From: Patescibacteria group bacterium
GTDB taxonomy: Bacteria > Patescibacteriota > Microgenomatia > UBA1400 > PJMF01
Length of the DNA stretch: 14,138 nucleotides
NCBI GenBank assembly: GCA_018816485.1
Contig: JAHIVL010000020.1
Coordinates: forward strand, 1 to 14,138
Direction: 5' to 3'
Shown here: piece after piece, positions 12,695 through 14,138 of the stretch
Layout of the letters: every line of letters starts with the position of its first letter
How positions within the stretch are numbered: position 1 is the stretch's first letter
Position numbers and translations under genes: made by a program
The notes under the pieces: generated by a model
Told to the model about the DNA's origin: nothing
What the model saw: only the letters and a program-made list of their open reading frames with translations
Databases searched by the model: none

Positions 12695-13029
12695 AATATT
12701 TCTTTGAAAAAATACTCAGTTAATTCTTTGTACTTACTTTTAATTTCTTCACTCTGAATTTCATTCTTAGTATTATTGTCACTTGGCCTAATATTAATAA
12801 AGGAGTTAAAATCAATTCCTGATGTTTCTAAATCGATTCCACCACCCCATAAATATTTCTGTTTGGAATTTTGCTCGATCAAAATCTGTTCTCCTTCAAA
12901 ATGACGATTCATTCCTGCTGAACAAATCTTATTTTCAATATCAATAACAGTCTTTATATAAACCTCAAATTCGCCTTTGAGCTTTTCAATTTCTTCTTTT
13001 GTAAATGGCTGTGATTTTGTAATTATCAT
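12691..13029 (-). CDS. DUF5674 family protein
   Basis: A 112-residue protein matching the DUF5674 pattern: a charged helical N-terminus with FEVYIKTVIDIENKICSAGM, then HFEGEQILIEQNSKQKYLWG and FNSFINIRPSDNN, where the family has a G/N-SKQ-x-x-LWG segment and an F-x-S-x-INxRPS segment. The function of the family is unknown; many members come from candidate-phyla genomes. No signal or membrane segment is seen. ATG 13029 lies seven bases from a TATCAT -10 box and has no Shine-Dalgarno, suggesting a leaderless message. The gene opens a two-gene operon with the 91-residue protein. Confidence 0.72.
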   Translation of the reverse strand: MIITKSQPFTKEEIEKLKGEFEVYIKTVIDIENKICSAGMNRHFEGEQILIEQNSKQKYLWGGGIDLETSGIDFNSFINIRPSDNNTKNEIQSEEIKSKYKELTEYFFKEIL

Positions 13030-13036
13030 TGGGTAT

Positions 13037-13042
13037 ATGATA
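13037..13042 (-). promoter_or_regulatory. Putative -10 box of the DUF5674 operon
   Basis: TATCAT on the minus strand ends eight positions before ATG 13029, so transcription would start at about the first codon. Confidence 0.4.
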
Positions 13043-13063
13043 ACAGATTACAGAAAAATTGAT

Positions 13064-13115
13064 GACTTCAAGTTTTCGAAAAATGACACAAGTTAACTAA
13101 GTCAGAACTTTTTTT
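13064..13115 (+). repeat. Cassette-boundary repeat, copy C, with attC-like paired arms
   Basis: The core (13083-13115) reads ATGACACAAGTTAACTAAGT then CAGAACTTTTTTT. Upstream, GACTT (13064-13068) pairs with AAGTC (13099-13103), and AGTT (13071-13074) pairs with AACT (13095-13098), leaving two unpaired bases on the left arm only. That two-box layout with one-sided extra bases recalls attC. A TAA now interrupts the MTQVN frame. The last bases overlap the stop codon of the 260-residue gene. Confidence 0.6.
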
Positions 13116-13896
13116 ACTTATTCCCAATTCCAAACGCTTTTAAAATATTAAGTTTTTTCTTTTGTGGATTTTTCTTTTCAGCAATCTTTTTTAAAGCTTG
13201 ATAAAAATCTTCCCATGGACTTTTGCCGTTATATTTTTCTTTAAAATATTCGTTAACCCAGTATTTTGCGTTTATTTCATGAGGTTTAGTTTGTTCATCT
13301 AAATGATCTCTTCCTTCAACATATCTTCTTAATACTTCTTCATCCTCATCACCATTGACAGCAATTCTTGTTGCTTCACCAGATTTTACGAATCCTTGGT
13401 GATTTTCACCATTTGATACTAATTCCTGTATCCAATGAGTGCCTTCTTCTACACCAATATGCTCTAAGTAATCTGGTAATAAACAATCAACTTTTGGAAT
13501 CTCTTTGTATTCACTTTCCAAAGTGATTTCTAATTTTTCAGCTAGAATATTGGCTTCTTTAGCTTGTTTGAAAATTGCATCAATTTGCTTAAAAACTTTT
13601 GGATTTATTACTAGTACCTGTCCATTTCCACCATTCAAAATACTTGCTTGAGTTTTTCCAAAATCTCTAATATAAATTCCCACTTCATCAACTGATGCAT
13701 TAGCTTTTTTAAATATCCAACTCAAACCTTTATAAATATGTTCAATAACAAATTCAACAACTTCTTTTGTAATTTCAATTTCAAATTCATTTTGTAAAAC
13801 AAATTTGAGCTTATCCACAATTACGGATAAATCATTAGTTGCTTGCTCATCCATATTATTTGGCTGTGGTTGTCCATCCATATCTGAGGTTATCAT
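13114..13896 (-). CDS. Unrecognised 260-residue protein with a possible zinc-peptidase-like motif
   Basis: I cannot place this protein in a family. It is soluble, with an acidic N-terminus, a helical region (20-65), a mixed region with GGNGQVLVINPK (89-100), and a basic lysine-rich tail (235-260). Residues 141-157 read PDYLEHIGVEEGTHWIQ, and 205-213 read PHEINAKYW. E150-E151-G-T-H154 followed by a later H-E-I-x-A resembles a gluzincin layout (HExxH plus a downstream glutamate), but the first histidine is replaced by glutamate, so activity is doubtful. ATG 13896 was chosen because TAATAT/TATTAT boxes lie 6-9 bases upstream; M6 and M15 are alternatives. The stop codon is inside boundary repeat C. 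Confidence 0.6.
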   Translation of the reverse strand: MITSDMDGQPQPNNMDEQATNDLSVIVDKLKFVLQNEFEIEITKEVVEFVIEHIYKGLSWIFKKANASVDEVGIYIRDFGKTQASILNGGNGQVLVINPKVFKQIDAIFKQAKEANILAEKLEITLESEYKEIPKVDCLLPDYLEHIGVEEGTHWIQELVSNGENHQGFVKSGEATRIAVNGDEDEEVLRRYVEGRDHLDEQTKPHEINAKYWVNEYFKEKYNGKSPWEDFYQALKKIAEKKNPQKKKLNILKAFGIGNK

Positions 13897-13902
13897 TAAT
13901 CA

Positions 13903-13911
13903 ATAATATTA
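13903..13911 (-). promoter_or_regulatory. Putative -10 region of the 260-residue gene
   Basis: TAATAT (13911-13906) and TATTAT (13908-13903) overlap on the minus strand and end nine and six bases before ATG 13896. No Shine-Dalgarno is present. Confidence 0.35.
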
Positions 13912-13998
13912 CAGTAAGTTTTTCAGCGGAAGTCACAAAATAAAATGTTGAATGAGCTATAATCAATATTAGATTGATATATAAAGCTATATTTTATT

Positions 13999-14138
13999 GA
14001 TGCCCGACTTGGTCTTCCGCCCATGCTTCAGACATTTCCTCGCAGAAGCTCGGTCAATCCTCCGCCTATGCTTCGGAAATTCCTTCATAGAATTCAGTCA
14101 AGATTCGAAGTGATCCAAATCAACATAGTCAAACTTCA
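13999..14138 (+). repeat. Right copy of the 73-bp repeat, preceded by a degenerate tandem unit
   Basis: Bases 14061-14133 equal 11558-11630 exactly. Before them, 14017-14057 is a diverged copy of the same unit, offset by about 45 bp (CCGCCcATGCTTC versus CCGCCtATGCTTC, both later reaching GTCAA). 13999-14020 also matches 11541-11562 except for one base. The window ends five bases after the repeat. The bases between 13912 and 13998 contain ATCAAT-ATTAG-ATTGAT (13962-13978), a small inverted repeat, and no gene. Confidence 0.85.

Noticed and set aside
9974..13115. A confirmed class of integron
   Set aside because: No integrase gene, no attI site and imperfect core boxes; kept only as a hypothesis.

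Overview
The window is a strongly AT-rich bacterial segment. A hand count gives only 3 G/C in the 60 bases at 3601-3660, while one large gene reaches 31 of 60 at 6721-6780. Compact genes, a DUF5674-family protein, an Elp3 homologue and start codons lying just downstream of -10 boxes without Shine-Dalgarno sequences suggest a candidate-phyla-radiation (Patescibacteria, perhaps Microgenomates-like) genome. This placement is inference from gene content; there is no rRNA or other marker here. TGA ends the DUF5674 gene in an ATGA overlap, so the standard bacterial code fits.

Left half (1-4959), chromosomal genes. An Elp3 gene runs off the left edge on the minus strand. Divergent from it, across a symmetric -10 box, is a Trm9/ABH8-like methyltransferase. 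Both families act on the wobble uridine of tRNA, which suggests an Elp3-to-mcm5U34 route. Three bases after the methyltransferase begins a continuous fusion of a VKOR thiol oxidase with a dihydroorotate dehydrogenase. An acyltransferase-3 membrane protein and a cation diffusion facilitator follow.

Middle (5007-9763), minus strand. A stand-alone glycoamylase-like protein related to the central domain of cyclic beta-1,2-glucan synthases is followed by a 1106-residue protein. The latter has a helical N-terminus, a winged-helix-like segment, a possible degenerate phosphoesterase-like domain and a C-terminal metallophosphoesterase with all metal-binding motifs. Its promoter region carries a 26-bp near-perfect palindrome over the -35 box.

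Right third (9900-14138), an accessory region. Small, unrelated gene units (a broken GNAT acetyltransferase, a HigBA-type toxin-antitoxin pair, a DUF5674 pair and an unrecognised 260-residue gene) are separated by four copies of a roughly 30-bp repeat. A perfect 73-bp direct repeat occurs at 11558 and 14061. Insertion sequences have damaged this part: one deleted IS3-family element, a fragment of a second copy, and an IS30-family tail. The layout resembles a gene-cassette array. The boundary repeats look partly like integron attC sites and partly like the start of a coding sequence, and no integrase is visible.
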